A stretch of DNA of 21,315 bases from Pelargonium cotyledonis (Eukaryota; Streptophyta; Magnoliopsida; Geraniales; Geraniaceae), in NCBI GenBank assembly GCA_036897625.1, contig JAYMTA010001187.1, positions 1 through 21,315 on the forward strand. The letters run 5' to 3'. Below, piece after piece: positions 10,181 through 20,768 of the stretch (its first letter is position 1; each line of letters opens with the position of its first letter). A model generated the notes under the pieces. The model was not told the origin of the DNA. It was given only the letters and a program-made list of their open reading frames with translations, and searched no databases. The position numbers and the translations under genes are program-made.

Positions 10181-11413
10181 TATCGAACGATCCTGTGAAC
10201 GGAGATACTTTTGTGTTTCTTGGTTGTGTTGTTGATGAATATGTGTCTAAATGATCTTAAAGTTGGATGATAACACAAATAAGTGTATGTGTATTGGATT
10301 TATCTTCTTCTCTCAAAGGATGTTCTTGTTATTGATTGATGATATGCATTCAAATACTCAGTTATGTGGTGTGGAAGAGAATGAAATATATAAATAACAA
10401 TTTGTAACACAATATGAGGTCTAATTTTTAACTGCCATCCTATTTTTCTTCTCTAATCACTATTTATTTTAACTAAATTTGCTTTTTTTTTTCATTTTCA
10501 GGGTTATTTCTCCTCCACTTAAATTATTATTGTGTCATTGCTATTACTATTTCTCTTCATTTGTCATGTCTATTTTTATATATTGTAATTCATTAAGTTG
10601 TTGAAAGGAAAGAGTCAACAACCTCCTCTATGGGTTTTGTGAACATTGTTTATTTCATCATATTAAAAAAACTAATATTCGTTGTTTTCTTTATTAGCAA
10701 CGGAACATCATATTTGAAGTAACAATGTTTTTCACTTCTAAAAAGTGTCATCTTAAATCTCATCTCATACCGTCAACAAGAAGGGGTGTGTGCTTAGTAA
10801 ATCTACAAATGAATCTTAAATGTCCCAAAAAAGATCCATACCTCATGTCTTAAGGGGACATTTATGCTACACAAAACTAAGATGAGAGGGGACAATGTGT
10901 CACGCTGTGTTTGGTCGCAAGTGAAAACGATGATGTCATGCTTTGGTCATTGTATTAAATTTTGTAGATAAATATACTAGTACCAACATTTGTTGAACAG
11001 AGTGGATTAAATCAATAAAAATGATGTAAATTTATAATTATAACTTATACCCGCTTTGATGAATTTATACTAGTGTGAAACGTCATATTGGATCCACATG
11101 ATTTTGATGTAGTTGAACACGTGTCGCTAATTCTTTGGTTGAGGCTCGCAACCCCTATTTTTCCCTTACATTGTTAAAAATAATGCTCACAAATTTCATC
11201 TACAAATTTCTTAGATAGGTGAAAAATATCAGTCTTTAGGAAATGAAAGTAATCATGAATACTATCTCATAAGGAAACTTCTACTCAAACCATAGAAGAA
11301 ATTTATACTTATAGTCATGGGGAGACATTGCTGAAGTGATAGCATTTGCATCAGCCAATCCTTTCAATTCACTTCCATGGTTGATGTATGGTTGATCATA
11401 AAAAATCCCATTT
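10181..11413. promoter_or_regulatory. Profilin upstream region and 3' flank of the chloroplast RNP gene
   Basis: Profilin is transcribed leftward from here. A minus-strand TATATATTT at 10392-10384 could place initiation near 10355, giving a leader of ~175 nt. Further out are an inverted repeat AAATGTCCC/GGGACATTT (10818-10826, 10855-10863) and an ACACGTGT G-box-like word near 11118. No gene or complete transposon was recognised. Confidence 0.4.
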
Positions 11414-13705
11414 TTAGGCTTGTGATTTCTTCCCTTCAGCTACGCTTACACGCAATGCTCGGCCTTCTAGGTCCTACAAGAATCGTAAGAGTTAGTCATA
11501 GCCAACCCAAGAATATCACAGTGGATGCATATGTGTGCAATGATGCAAGAGGGAGGAGATTAATACCACTCCATTAAGAGCTTCAAGAGCAGCTTTCATC
11601 TCTGATTGCGTTGAAAATGACACAAAACCGAAGCCACGTGGCTTTCCTGATTGCCCATCATATAGAACCCGTGCTCCAACCACATTTCCATGTTCTTGAA
11701 AAGCTTGCATCAAACTTTCAGATGTAACCGACCAGGCTAAATTACCAACAAAAAGCTTGTGATCCGTTTCTGGATATAGAGGTTCTTTAGGTTTCGGTTT
11801 GTCAGAAAAGTTCACCCTCAAGATTCGGCCCATATATTCCTGAAACAATGATTTGTTTTTACTATCAAAACTGGAAGCTAAATGCACATGTATCTATGCA
11901 AGGGAAACATATATTCATCAAAGAGGGTTACTAAATTTAGTTATTTCTATTAGATTGTAATTGGAGAAGGATATTTAGAAAGAGAAGAGTCTTACACGTC
12001 GATCAAGATTATCAATTACTGCATTACAATCTTCAATGGAACTCATTGTTGCGAATCCGAACCCTCTACTTCTTCCAGTTTCTCTATCATAAAGAACCTG
12101 TGACCATTTGCATTGATCAATAAAGAATGATGATAAAAGAAAAAAGAAACGTAATGAAGATCGAAGAAATTAAATAATAATACAGCACAAACTAAGAAAT
12201 GAATTCTCCAACATTAATATATGTATTTTGGTCAAATAGGTAATCCAATTATCTTTTATTAGTTCTTTTGATAGGCAATTGGAAATAATGACCCGACACT
12301 TATTTGAACAAGTCTGCCATTTCTCCCACAGCTTGATGACCCTTGGTGGCAGATAAATCCAGCTCTTAAACTTCTAATTTCTTTGGCAGAAAAAGCATAT
12401 ACACAATTTCCATTGTTCAATTAGAACTTGAGCTACAGGTAACCATTTTTGTAAACCAACATCACTCAGTCTGGCTACTTGCTACAACTCTCTTGGAATA
12501 TGTCTCAACACTCAACTACTTATATCACAAGTATTTAACAGCCATAATAACACATTATTTCCAACAACCTCAGCCAAGGGGCTAGTCTACTTTTTTGGTC
12601 TGCAATTGCAGCTTCAGAAGACATTAAAACAAGGGGATTTGCCATCCTATGCCACCAACCAGGACACACCAAACGTTCAATAGATTCTAGGTGCGTCTAT
12701 TGAATGTCCATTAATCCAGAGAAACAGAGTCCAAATACACCAACATGAATGTCCATTAATCCAGCCATTGCCATTCAATTCCATGTTCTTGTGAACAACA
12801 CGATTATGGTCTAACCCACAAGACAAAACTTTTCTTCAACTGGCAGCTAAAATATTTGAAGGATATAATGTACATTGAACAGATAAGAGAAAAGCCTCAC
12901 AGCATATCTTGTACTTGATAGTTACCCAAGAACATAGTACATTAACCCATTACCAAACTATCTTGATTGAAACTAACATCAAACATAGAACCTTAATTAA
13001 TATGGGCCTAACAGAACATATGTTCCAGTGTTTCCATCTAAAGGAGTCAACAGTTCATAGATGGATCATGACTGACACATTGACCAATCTTGGAGGAGAC
13101 ACCTTGAGAATAAATTGGTGACCCCAATTGCAAGTAAAGCTCACCCATTTAATTCAACAAAACAACCTAGATCACTCAATCACAATCAATTATCACTCAA
13201 AAATCATGGGTAACTAGGTAAAAAGCCAGGAATTAGGAATACCTCAACCATCTCAGCAGTTGCATATTCCTGAATCATGCCAGCAAGCTGGGCACTGTCA
13301 ATATTGTAAGGCAAGTTCCCAAAGTAAAGCTTGGTGTTCAAGGGTTCCTCAATTTCAGCCTCTCCATCCCCAGATTCAGCTGAGACCTCAACCTCATCTC
13401 CTTCCACCTCCTGGCCGGCTGCTTCAGCTTCAGCTTCTTCCTGCGCAACAGAAGCGGCTATCCTCTGGACACGCCACTTGTGAGACAGAGCAGATATGGG
13501 AAGTGGGTCCAATGGAAGATACTGCGATATAGACGATGATGATGGCAATGCCAAGCGGTGTGTTGAGGGAATTCTGATGAGAAAGGATTCATTTTTGGAG
13601 CGGAGGCTTTTATGGGTGTGAATGGGGGAGGAGAAAGAGGAGACGGCCGCGGCGGCGGCGGCGGGGGGCGGGGGCGGCCCGGTTGCCGGGGGGGGGGGCA
13701 GCCAT
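11414..13705 (-). CDS. Chloroplast RNA-binding protein (cpRNP), two RRMs, 4 exons; start region frame-broken
   Basis: Exons on the minus strand: about 13705-13243, 12097-11996, 11839-11567 and 11473-11414. A Ser/Ala/Pro-rich leader resembling a chloroplast transit peptide is followed by an acidic stretch ([16 protein letters not shown]). RRM1 has RNP2 KLYFGNLP and RNP1 RGFGFATM, split by the 1.1-kb intron 1. RRM2 has KLFVGNLA and RGFGFVSF. The C-terminus is [15 protein letters not shown]. This is the architecture of plastid cpRNPs that stabilise, edit and process chloroplast mRNAs. The only suitable ATG (13705-13703, followed by GCT GCC) is one base out of frame with the RRMs because of an 11-base G run at 13688-13698. 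With ten, the protein would be 298 aa. The RRM frame itself has no earlier ATG before an upstream stop. The specific cpRNP subtype was not determined. Confidence 0.85.
12098..13242 (-). other. Intron 1 of the chloroplast RNP gene
   Basis: This 1145-bp intron interrupts RRM1. It contains a 19-bp direct repeat, TGAATGTCCATTAATCCAG, at 12701-12719 and 12746-12764. No transposon termini, exon or RNA gene was recognised. Confidence 0.6.
13646..13698 (+). repeat. G-rich tract with an 11-G homopolymer
   Basis: GGC repeats are followed by runs of six (13663-13668), five (13670-13674) and eleven (13688-13698) G on the plus strand, which is the template strand of the chloroplast RNP gene. The tract encodes Pro/Ala in the leader and could form G-quadruplex-like structure. 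It is also prone to polymerase slippage and sequencing error. Confidence 0.85.
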
Positions 13706-15150
13706 GTTGCCGGAGAGTGGTAGAGGAAGGGGATGAAGGAGATGAGGAAGGACAGAGAAGTAGCCAATGCGGTCTCATCTATAGTTGAGAGAGAAGCTGA
13801 TGTGGGCAAGCTGTGTCCAATGAGACAGTGGGAGGAGGATAAGGTAAAGTTCTGGATCACACTTGTTGGAATAGTTATGGGGTTACTCACTAGTCATTGT
13901 TTTTAACTACGGATGTTATTGTCCTGGTCAAGATACATACCTCTAAGTAGCTCTGGGTTCAACACCTTGAGTCGAGTGAAGTGTGTTGAGATTTTAAAGG
14001 GAGAGCTGCTTTCTATTGGATTTGAATTGTCGTGGATTCAATCTTGTGGCGTCCCCAATACAGACTCGGTTGACGTGTGTGACCCATCTTCAATGAGACT
14101 GTCTCTGTGGCTCAACCTTTTGTGTAATTTTTGCGTTGTTTTCATGACCTCCAAAACAACAGGCAAATAAATTTCAAAGCACCGGGAGAGGTGAAAAGAT
14201 CGGGAAATGATTAACATGCAAATAATGCATCTTGCCATGACCGTGTTTGGCTACGCGAGCTATATAGAGGAATTAGCCTCATTTTCATCAAGTAGAAGCC
14301 TCTTAGGTGAGAGCAGAGAATCTAGAAGGGATGCTTTAATGAGGCACGATAGGGCATTTTGTCGTGGCAAGAGCTTCGTCGCAATAAGATTGGAGTTTTA
14401 ATTGCTGCGAAGCTCTTGGCTGCAATGTCAGACTTAGTTTATGTGTCTTCGTGAAAGCCTCTAATGTGTGACTTTATGGTGCCACTTAGGGTGTTGCCCG
14501 TATGGAATCCTTAGGTGGGTTTGTTTGGTTATGCTTATTGAACGAGTTCTTTGGGAAATCGTCTTGAGTAAGCCCCTCAAGCGGATTGACTCTATAAATC
14601 ATCCGTTGGATTGACTTTGTATTTGTCTGTTTTGGCTGCTGACGAAGCTTTAAGATACATGTGTCGTCTTAATACCAATACCGGTTGTCTCTTAAACTAT
14701 TTATCATTTCATAGCATTGAATATAAAGTGTAGTTGAGGCCAAATGTACTAAACATACGTTGGGATCTTCGTCACCTGTTTTATAGTCTTGGACCACACT
14801 GTTTCTAGTCATATATGAGCACACCTTATAAAATATGCAATTCCAAGGTTGTTAAAGTATTTGGTCCATGTGGTTGAACAAAACTCAAGCATGAACCACA
14901 CTTCATGATATACAAACATTAGTTACTGATATTGAAGTGAAGAGGAGTGAAGAAAAATAAGCAGAAGTGGAGACACAAATGTTTGAGTAGTAAACATTGG
15001 TCCTCAATTCCATTGTTGCATCAAGACAAATTTTACAGAGCCTGTACAATTCTGTGGCAAACAAAGTAAACATCTAAACTAGTATATTGATTTGCTCAAA
15101 TATCAGTACTGATCCGATCCGATGGGAACTTACTAGACTTGCCTTCTATG
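13706..15150. other. Intergenic region between the chloroplast RNP and uncharacterised genes
   Basis: This holds the chloroplast RNP promoter on its left and the 3' flank of the next minus-strand gene on its right. The 14000-14700 part is less AT-rich than the flanking spacers and has short open frames (13913-14170, 14207-14401), but none begins with ATG or shows known motifs. An imperfect hairpin lies at 14366-14420. Confidence 0.45.
14366..14420. repeat. Imperfect 19-bp inverted repeat, 17-nt loop
   Basis: The left arm (14366-14384) and right arm (14402-14420) pair at 16 of 19 positions around GAGCTTCG/CGAAGCTC. Pairing does not extend beyond the arms. It lies in otherwise unexplained intergenic DNA. 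Confidence 0.75.
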
Positions 15151-16912
15151 CTATGATTCCCATTCTTTACGACGCGCTCTCTGCCTTGTAACTGCTACTG
15201 CCGACCCTTTCTTTCCTTTGGTATCAGATGTGTCCTTGGACTTTCGAGCGCTGATAGCATTTTCAGGAGTGACTACACTTGGTTTAATCTTACATTTCAC
15301 ATGTCTGTTCTGTACCGGTGTTTGTGTTTTCACAGCTCTCTGTCTTTCTGCTTCCGTCTTGTTTATATTCCCAATCATTGCATCGTTGTCTAAATACAAT
15401 GAAACCGTACAAGTGTTAGAGACCTTCGTCTGTAAGTAAATTGATTCACCAATGATATACAACACGCACACACTCTTGCAGACTGGCATGAAACAGAAAA
15501 GTGAAATTACCGGGACTAGATATGACAGCTCGTGGTCGTGGGATTGAACTGGCTCTGATATTTGTTTTATCATCTTCATCATTTGTTTTATCACTCTTCA
15601 CTTCTTCTGTTAATCAAGTAGAGTTAGAGATGAAAGCTAACAAAAATACCTTTCCAGAGAAACAAATGATAAATCTGTTGTACGAAGATCATACTAGTGA
15701 AGTGAGGAATTAAACCTTCCGAAACCAAAACTTTTGGAATGGCTGCGTTAGATAAATAAGTCTCAGGAATCTTCACAACGGTTGTTGGAAAAACATAATG
15801 TTGTTTCTTCACTGCAAGTAGCAAATGTGTCAAGACTATAGCAACCCCCGATTAGCTTCTAAGCAAATTAATAGAACCTTGTACACTTCACAATAGATTC
15901 ATAGTATCTAAACAAGTTGGAATTTACGTGTGCATCAAACATATAGACATATTTAACTCTATTATCCACTGAACCTCCATATACTGAGTTCTCTCATCAG
16001 CAATTATATAACATATATACGTCACCATTACCATTACAAATAAGTTCAAAATGAATACACAATTTAGAATCTAGCAAGATTTGGTTTCTGTGTAATTAGA
16101 TATTTTTTATAATCATCACTCAAGAGCAGAAAACAATCAGAGTTTGATGCTGTAACATATAAAACTTACAAGATATGTTCAAATATCACAGAATTTACAT
16201 ATAGTACTTACAAAAAGTCAGGTTTTATCAGGATACTATGGTAACTATAAAAAAGCAGAAAAGACGGTGAATTCATCAAACTTCTTAAAACCATTCAATA
16301 GTGAGCTGAGATTGTCACTCACCATGACACAACTCGAGTTTGTCATGCTCGTATTACCAAGCAATACAATTAAGGTAAATCAATTTCGGTTGATTTTAGA
16401 GCTGTTCAAATCAACAATCCCAAAAAAAAAAAAACAGTAACCTATATTTTCTTTTAAAATCATAACTGAAACAAATTAACATGATCAATCTCTCTTTATA
16501 TCTTGTTTTGTTTTCCCAAGGAAGCAACATCATTCACAAATCACAATCATAGTAGCAAAAGATGCATAATTGAAAATTAGCATAAAATTGCAAAACAACA
16601 AGAGCATGAATATATATACCTGGAGAACAGCAATCATAGATGGAAAGAGATTGAAAATCCCTAAAGAACATGAAAGAAGTTGTCTTGTGATCATCCCCTG
16701 AATCATAATCCCTCACCTTCACATTGGGATACACTAGAAGATTCCAAACAAAATACCAACATAATTACAACACAGAACAAAACAAAAACAAAAACAAAGT
16801 CTCATGCCATAATCGAATCTAAACTAGTTGCAGCAAACACAAATTGCATCACATAACAGAACAATAAATAAAAAGACAGAAACCAAAGAAACCCAGATGA
16901 AAAAAACTCACT
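15151..16912 (-). CDS. Uncharacterised plant protein, 181 aa, start codon split by an intron
   Basis: Exons on the minus strand: coding begins with the last base of an exon ending at 16912, then 16733-16620, 15811-15716, 15606-15511 and 15389-15151. All introns are GT-AG and phase 1, and the total is 546 nt including TAG. No in-frame ATG precedes TATCCCAATGTG in exon 2, but joining the A at 16912 (donor GTGAGT) to TG at 16733-16732 creates ATG, giving MYPNVKVRDYDSGDDHKT. Later parts are KIPETYLSNAAIPKVLVSE, an acidic DEDDKTN stretch, a basic SSIPRPRAVISSPDND segment, and a Lys/Arg-rich tail (TRQRARRKEWES). It has no membrane segment or enzyme motif that I recognise. The basic tail suggests nuclear or nucleic-acid contact, but function is unknown. 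Similar MYP-type plant proteins may exist; this was not searched. Confidence 0.7.
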
Positions 16913-17255
16913 TTTTTGGTTATTTGGCAGCTTCTTCAGCTATTTTTGGTGGGTTCGAACAATCTATAGAAACGAAGAGCAGAAAAGCACAGAAAACATG
17001 TGTTGAAAATATGGTTTGGAATCGGAGTTTGGGTCAAAGGGAAGGGGCTGTCTGTGTAGGAACTAGGAAGATGTCAATTTGTCAAATTGTTAATGGTGGT
17101 GGGTCCGATTCGTCACTTCAGTCGCTCGCTTTCCGAATCGGATTCGGATAAGCCGCCCGAATCCAAAACAAGTCTATCGCTACCAGTTCTCTTCTTCTTC
17201 GCTCGCTGTTTTGCAGTAGAATTAGAATTCAAAACGGTTTTGCGGGTTCGGTTTG
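16734..17255 (-). promoter_or_regulatory. 5' UTR exon and first intron of the uncharacterised gene
   Basis: A minus-strand TATATATAG at 17292-17284 could set initiation near 17255. The leader exon would run to 16912 and the first intron from 16911 to 16734. The leader contains one upstream ATG (16999-16997) opening an 11-codon frame ending at 16964. Palindromic arms TCCGAATC/GATTCGGA lie at 17132-17148 around one central base. Transcript limits are inferred. Confidence 0.45.
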
Positions 17256-17504
17256 GGCTAACCCGTCTCACAGATACGGAGTACTATATATAGTTGCTAA
17301 AGAATTCTTTTTATAATATACGCGTGATCTTAATATTTTTTCTTTAAATATATTTTTAAAAAGTGTAAAGTGTGAAGTCAATGAAAACTTATGGAGTGCT
17401 TGTTTGGCAACTCTTTCTTGTAGCTGCAAGTCAAGTCATTGCCATGTAAGCAAAACTTTCTAGTTCAGTTATTGTGTTGTTCGAGAAAATAGAGATATAA
17501 GACT

Positions 17505-17697
17505 TCAGTTGACTGATATAACTTTATATCAGTTACATTAATGAGGTAATGATAGCTTATTTAAAATTATGGATTCGGACAGGTCATTCCGCTCCCACAA
17601 ATTCACTAGGGTAGGTATAAGTGAAATTTAATGAGGTGTCATCACCTCATTGGCTTGGTTAAGTCGCAACTGATATAAAGTTATATCAATCAACTGA
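17505..17697. mobile_element. 193-bp foldback/MITE-like element with palindromic ends
   Basis: The 30-bp ends at 17505-17534 and 17668-17697 are inverted repeats matching at 29 of 30 positions (TCAGTTGAYTGATATAACTT and onward). Each end is itself a palindrome: ACTGATATAA, two bases, TTATATCAGT, with one mismatch in the right copy. Another perfect hairpin AATGAGGTG/CACCTCATT occupies 17630-17651. No convincing target-site duplication was seen, so the superfamily is undetermined. It codes for nothing. Confidence 0.7.
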
Positions 17698-17751
17698 TAC
17701 ACATTTTACTCATCAATTATTTTATTCAATTTATGTAACAAAATTAATATC

Positions 17752-17773
17752 AGAGAGAGAGAGAGAGAGAGAG
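17752..17773. repeat. (AG)11 microsatellite
   Basis: An uninterrupted AG dinucleotide run lies upstream of the methyltransferase gene. Confidence 0.9.
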
Positions 17774-18321
17774 CCTAGCGGTACAAGGTGCAATGAGGCT
17801 CTCGTGATAGAACCAAGTCACAGGTAAGCTGAGATCGATGAGGTATGGTTCAGAAAGTTGTGGTGATGGTCGTAATGTGGTTGCAGGAGGTTGTTCGACA
17901 AATACTCCTGTTTTGGGTTATATTTTAGTACTCAAGTAGAAAGAGTACAAGATTTTAGGTATCTTGATTTGTGCATTGAGAGTCACCTAAAATTGTCCAT
18001 GTCAGTACATATAAACGTGATATCATTTGCCATGTCAACAGAGATGCTAATGGAATCGGACGGAAGTATTAAGTCTAATAAAATTAAAATTTGAGTATCA
18101 AACTAGATACTTTGTAAAGATTTTGGGTACCACCGACGCCTTTGCTACCAGTACGGTAAAAGCAGCAAATATGTTGTTTTCTATTTTTAAGAAAAGAAAA
18201 GAAAATCTGTATGAGAGGTTTAGGGTTTTACTGGTTTTAGCATTTAACTTAAGACCGCCATTGATACTGAATAATGGAATGTTGAATTTGGTGGGGAATT
18301 AGTGTAAAGCTTGTGCTGGTA

Positions 18322-20768
18322 ATGCTGCGCAGTGGTTTGTTGAGGAGGTGCCCATGGAAGAATATCCGGCGGCTTTCGACGGAGCGATGGCGTCGCATTG
18401 AGGACGAAGGCGACTGGTTTTACCATTCCGAGTGGTGGGGATCGGACTCCGATCCCGGCGACTCTCTTCTCAGTTCCACTTCCCGTCATGGAAACGGCGT
18501 CGTCTCTGTTCTCTCCTATCCTTCCTCCAGACCTGTTCGTCTCTCCCCTACCATCTTCCAGTTTTCAATTTCAAAACTTTTTTCTCTATTCGTAATGATG
18601 TTGTTGTAAATTTCATACAGAGTGAAGCTTGTTGGCCAGCTGCAGAAAAATGGCTCCAGCAGAGGTATGCTGAGATTCATCAAGGTTCTGAACGCTTCAG
18701 GGTTCTTGGATATCATTGGCGTGATCTTCGTTTCAATGAACGCACTCGCCAAAGCACTGTTAAAATTATGGCTGCTTGCCCAGAATCAGACCCTGACTCT
18801 GTTTTCATTATGCAGCAGCCACATTGTGTGGCTATGCCGTGTAAGTCATGTTCCTCCAAACATTTTTTTATCTTTCAAACTACCTAGTATAGGTTTCAAC
18901 TATTAATGTCTGTGAATCATTGTTTGAGGAGATGATTCTTAGCTTGTAATGGATACAAAAGATTATCATAGGAATATATATCTTCTTAATGCTCTACTTC
19001 TTTGATTGGTTTTACTTTTGTTTCTCTAGTTGTGGTCATATTGATTTTGGATTTGAAGATAATCATATATACCTGTATAGTTATCGTTCTAGCTTTAGAT
19101 CACACTAGTTGTATAATATATGATGCATTGTATGAAACAAAACAATGATTTAGATTGTAATTTTGTTCATTATTTGTGTTGGGAGGAATAGTTGTCTGAA
19201 TAAAAAAACGCATAACAGAGAAACACTATATATTTTCCCGATTAGAATCATGTTTTGCATATTGAGCTTTTGTGCCTTGGGTTTCACCCAGGTTTCCTAT
19301 GAGATGCCGTCTTATGTATTTGGTTGTGTATTCATAAATCATAAATTGTTCGATTAGTTCATCATTTATCTGTTTACATGTTATTAAGGACTTCAACCTT
19401 GCAAGAAAAGCTTGTTTGATCAGTTGATGTGTCCCTACAACTCAATCCTTTTTTTTTAATGATATTGTTGGACTTTAAAACTGATAATCTTTTGTTCTGT
19501 TCAATGTATATTGCAGATGTTAAGAGTATTGTGTCAACTGGACTGGCTACCATAGCATCCTGTGACAATGATTTCATGAATGTGGTACATGGCAAGAAAG
19601 ATATGCATATTTTGTGCATTGGTCATGGTGGAGGGAGCTTGCCATTATTTTTGGCTAGTAAAATTCAAGGTGAGAGCAGTTAACTTCTTCTCCTTTCCTT
19701 TTGGTATGTGCTTTTGGTTAGGATGTGTACGGTAATTAGTACAATAGTTGTAAATGGTTTGTGGCTTTCTGCTATGCCACCATATCCTGAAGGGATTGTT
19801 GGATTTCGAGGTGCCGTATTATTGTTTGCTCAAGGTCTTCTTTCTATATTAGTTATAAGACATGAAAGGACTATTCATATTCCTTTCTTTGGTTTCTGCT
19901 TCTCTGAAGAGTAATCTGTGTTGTCATTGGACAAACAGTAGTCAGAATTATATGCAGCATGTTCTTTGTGATTTTTTCAGTTTGGTCTTTAACTGCCTGT
20001 TAAGTTTTTTAGTGAATGACCTTACCATTATAATTCTTATTACTTTGGATTTCTGTTCTTCCCTCAGGTGCTATTGTTCACGTAGTTGAGATTGACCCCC
20101 TTGTAATCTCGAGTTCGATCCAGGCTATGGGGTTTCCATCTTTTTCAGTTATGACCCCAACAGGTGAGCGTGTGAGTTCAAAACCCGATCCCATTGAGGA
20201 AGTGTTTTGGAAGGGAATTCACGAGAGGTTATTCCTGTACGAAGCAGATGCGGAGAAGTTCATCTTAAACGCCACAAATTTATATGATATGGTATTCATT
20301 GATGCTTATGATGGGGATGATATCTTCCCCCGCAAACTGTGGGACCCAGATTCCCCATTTCTGAACGCTCTCAGCGACTGCCTTCACCCAGAACATGGTA
20401 CCGTTGTGGTGAACCTTCATTCAGATTATGATTTCTCAACGGTTGAGGATGGGTCCATCCTACATGAACTTGTCCACGATCTGCCAATGGGTAAGTATGT
20501 TTCCCGCGTGGGTAAAGCATACAAGAGCGTGCTGGTGAACAACAGGAAATCTTGTGGCGGGAAAGCGGGTTTGGGGTATACCGTCCATGTACCTTGGGTG
20601 TGCAATAGTTCTATGGTGGTATGTAGAGGTTTTGGGATGGGCAGTGGGTTGTTATCCAGAGACCTGGTTTTGGATGCTCTTGTATCCAATTCTCTTGAAG
20701 TAGAAAGAGTTCTGAACTTGCCATTTTCATGCATTCAGTATTTGAAGAGAGGTTTTGCTCTCATGTAA
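18322..20768 (+). CDS. SAM-dependent methyltransferase, METTL13/spermidine-synthase-like (4 exons, 428 aa)
   Basis: Exons: 18322-18534, 18621-18840, 19517-19669 and 20068-20768; GT-AG introns, 1287 nt with TAA. The start MLRSGLLRRCPWKNIRRLST is Arg-rich without acidic residues, like a mitochondrial presequence. A conserved plant segment follows (DEGDWFYHSEWWGSDSD, then WPAAEKWLQQRYAEI). The Rossmann-type SAM-binding core has motif I LCIGHGGGSLP (177-187), the acidic strand-2 end VVEIDP (201-206), an EAD word at 254-256 and FIDAYDGDD (272-280). The GGGSLP loop and downstream order resemble the C-terminal methyltransferase of METTL13 and spermidine synthases. A polyamine product is not implied, because the N-terminal half differs. 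Substrate unknown. The exon 1 donor (CCT/GTTCGT) is weak. It appears intact. Confidence 0.88.
18841..19516 (+). other. Intron 2 of the methyltransferase gene, nothing recognised
   Basis: A 676-bp AT-rich intron with donor GTAAGT and acceptor TTGCAG. Open frames inside it have no motif and cross no splice-supported exon. Confidence 0.7.
19670..20067 (+). other. Intron 3 of the methyltransferase gene, nothing recognised
   Basis: A 398-bp T-rich intron separates the SAM motif I exon from the exon carrying the VVEIDP strand. The acceptor is preceded by a pyrimidine tract (TTCTTCCCTCAG). Confidence 0.75.

Larger units (their letters stand above)
17256..18321. promoter_or_regulatory. Divergent intergenic region between uncharacterised and methyltransferase genes
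   Basis: This ~1.1-kb spacer must hold both promoters. It contains the foldback element (17505-17697) and an (AG)n run (17752-17773). A TAGGGTTT word near 18221 is a telo box on the opposite strand, common upstream of plant housekeeping genes. No clear TATA box was seen for the plus-strand gene. Confidence 0.45.

Noticed and set aside
10818-10863. AAATGTCCC/GGGACATTT inverted repeat as a transposon or terminator
   Set aside because: Arms are only 9 bp, with no flanking duplication and no link to a gene end.
12701-12764. 19-bp direct repeat in chloroplast RNP intron 1 as target duplication of an insertion
   Set aside because: The 26 bp between the copies are too short for an element and show no terminal structure; likely a local duplication.
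13458-13778. Pro-rich 106-codon frame overlapping the chloroplast RNP leader
   Set aside because: It is the alternative frame of a GC-rich repeat; the RRM frame is supported by domain motifs and splice phases.
13888-13890. GTG as start of the chloroplast RNP frame
   Set aside because: Plant nuclear genes rarely start at GTG, and a much better ATG sits at 13705 beside a suspicious homopolymer.
14366-14420. Possible microRNA precursor
   Set aside because: The stem is only 19 bp with a small loop and no extended pairing, shorter than usual plant precursors; no small-RNA evidence is available.
16300-16360. Possible extra exon in the uncharacterised gene ending at a GTGAGT donor
   Set aside because: The only nearby acceptor leads to an immediate stop in the required phase, and exons 2 and 3 already join in frame.
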